Source: Candidatus Bathyarchaeota archaeon
Lineage (GTDB): Archaea; Asgardarchaeota; Lokiarchaeia; Sigyniarchaeales; Sigyniarchaeaceae
DNA length: 6,102 nucleotides
Assembly (NCBI GenBank): GCA_014729935.1
Contig: WJJB01000401.1
Location: 1-6,102 of the forward strand
Direction of reading: 5' to 3'
Under the pieces are notes generated by a model. The model ran no database searches, was not told the DNA's origin, and worked only from the letters and a program-made list of their open reading frames with translations. Below, one piece after another: positions 5,633-6,102 of this stretch. Within the stretch, counting starts at the first letter, position 1, and every line of letters begins with the position of its first letter. The translations under genes were made by a program, and so were the position numbers.

Positions 5633-5669
5633 AATTCAAAGCTTGATTTCCAAGGGAATTGTCTTTTTC
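5624..5669 (+). terminator. Hairpin plus T-rich run after the cysteine-rich gene
   Basis: TTCCCTTG (5624-5631) pairs perfectly with CAAGGGAA (5651-5658). The stem continues inward with AAAT (5632-5635) against ATTT (5646-5649) after a one-base bulge at 5650, leaving a 10-base loop. On the plus strand the hairpin is followed by TTGTCTTTTTC (5659-5669). The structure covers both convergent stop codons (5630-5632 plus, 5636-5638 minus). On the minus strand no T-run follows, so it looks like a plus-strand terminator. Archaeal termination relies mainly on the T-run, and the stem may be secondary. Confidence 0.5.
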
Positions 5670-6102
5670 ACCGGTCCCACCTGTTTTCCCTCGCCATCCT
5701 TGAAACTAATGGTTGCATTAATAACATGTTCCCCCTCCTCATTGGGGCGTAGCATGATTTCCCAAGAAGTTTCCTCACCTGCTGCAAGCGAAAAAAACCG
5801 TTTATTCAATGTTCCACGGACGATGTCGATGCTTTCATCTTCTGGGAGCTCAAGATCAATCACCAGCTCATTTGCATCTCCCCTACTCTCGTTAGTCACG
5901 TCGATGCGTAATGGAAACGATTTACCCACCATTGGTTCATTGAGTGGTTCGAACTGGATATCTATGGAAGCCGCCTGGGCATGGATCATGAACTCGATGG
6001 CAGGAACGTTAATGACTGCCGAGTAATTCCCCAATTTCATCTTGATTACCAAGGGCCCGATTTCATTCATGCCTGGATAATAGGACTTGAAAATATACTC
6101 CA
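5636..6102 (-). CDS. Partial protein with Ig-like beta-sandwich domain(s), N-terminus beyond the right edge
   Basis: The minus strand is open from the right edge to TGA at 5636. An ATG exists at 6070, but the reading frame upstream of it (EYIFKSYYPG) runs smoothly into MNEIGPLVIK as one beta-rich segment. The real start is therefore most likely outside the window. Counted from that ATG, residues 36-144 form an all-beta domain of the CARDB/BatD-like or S-layer accessory type, with a pattern such as GKSFPLRIDVTNESRGDA, a LELPED strand and a GEHVINATISFKDGEG hairpin. The part before it looks like the last strands of a preceding similar domain. Such domains mediate binding or adhesion and are often extracellular or membrane-anchored, but no signal or anchor is visible in this fragment. 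The gene converges with the cysteine-rich gene, with 3 bp between stop codons. The exact family and function are not recognised. Confidence 0.72.
   Translation of the reverse strand, partial: EYIFKSYYPGMNEIGPLVIKMKLGNYSAVINVPAIEFMIHAQAASIDIQFEPLNEPMVGKSFPLRIDVTNESRGDANELVIDLELPEDESIDIVRGTLNKRFFSLAAGEETSWEIMLRPNEEGEHVINATISFKDGEGKQVGPVKKTIPLEIKL

Overview
The window looks archaeal and carries mostly ordinary chromosomal genes. The archaeal signs are TATA-like boxes with purine-rich BRE-like flanks placed so that the transcripts would have very short or no leaders (positions 4575-4584 on the minus strand, 4743-4756 on the plus strand), moderate GC, and HEAT, TPR and CxxCxxCC-type proteins. An Asgard-type or other deep archaeal lineage is possible, but nothing here is diagnostic. 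I see no mobile element, CRISPR array, tRNA or rRNA.

Left part (1-2121). A membrane protein gene runs off the left edge on the minus strand (1-373). It is divergent from a HEAT-repeat gene on the plus strand (544-1098). The 158 or so bases between them hold a TATA-like box flanked by a perfect 9-bp inverted repeat. The HEAT reading frame stops at a single TAA (1096-1098) and then continues, in the same frame and in the middle of a HEAT unit, into a 337-codon frame (GTG at 1108, stop at 2121). That second frame carries the last HEAT unit, a charged linker and four 34-residue TPRs. Together they read as one HEAT-TPR scaffold of about 525 residues, interrupted by one in-frame stop. This is the most notable feature of the window.

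Middle part (2113-4550, all minus strand). Two related amidohydrolase-2 (COG2159-type) TIM-barrel metal hydrolases lie 11 bp apart. They are followed after 84 bp by a seven-helix membrane protein of unknown function, whose 3' end overlaps the TPR gene tail to tail by 9 bp. The three may form one operon from a leaderless-type promoter near 4580. The first hydrolase has Asn where its neighbour has the usual metal-binding or catalytic Asp.

Right part (4551-6102). A 239-bp divergent intergenic region holds both promoters and several small repeats. The plus-strand gene (4790-5632) encodes a cysteine-rich protein of the YkgJ/CxxCxxCC type with an additional C-terminal cysteine cluster. It converges, with a 3-bp gap, on the 3' end of a minus-strand gene that runs off the right edge and encodes tandem Ig-like beta-sandwich domains. 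A hairpin followed by a T-rich run covers both stop codons.
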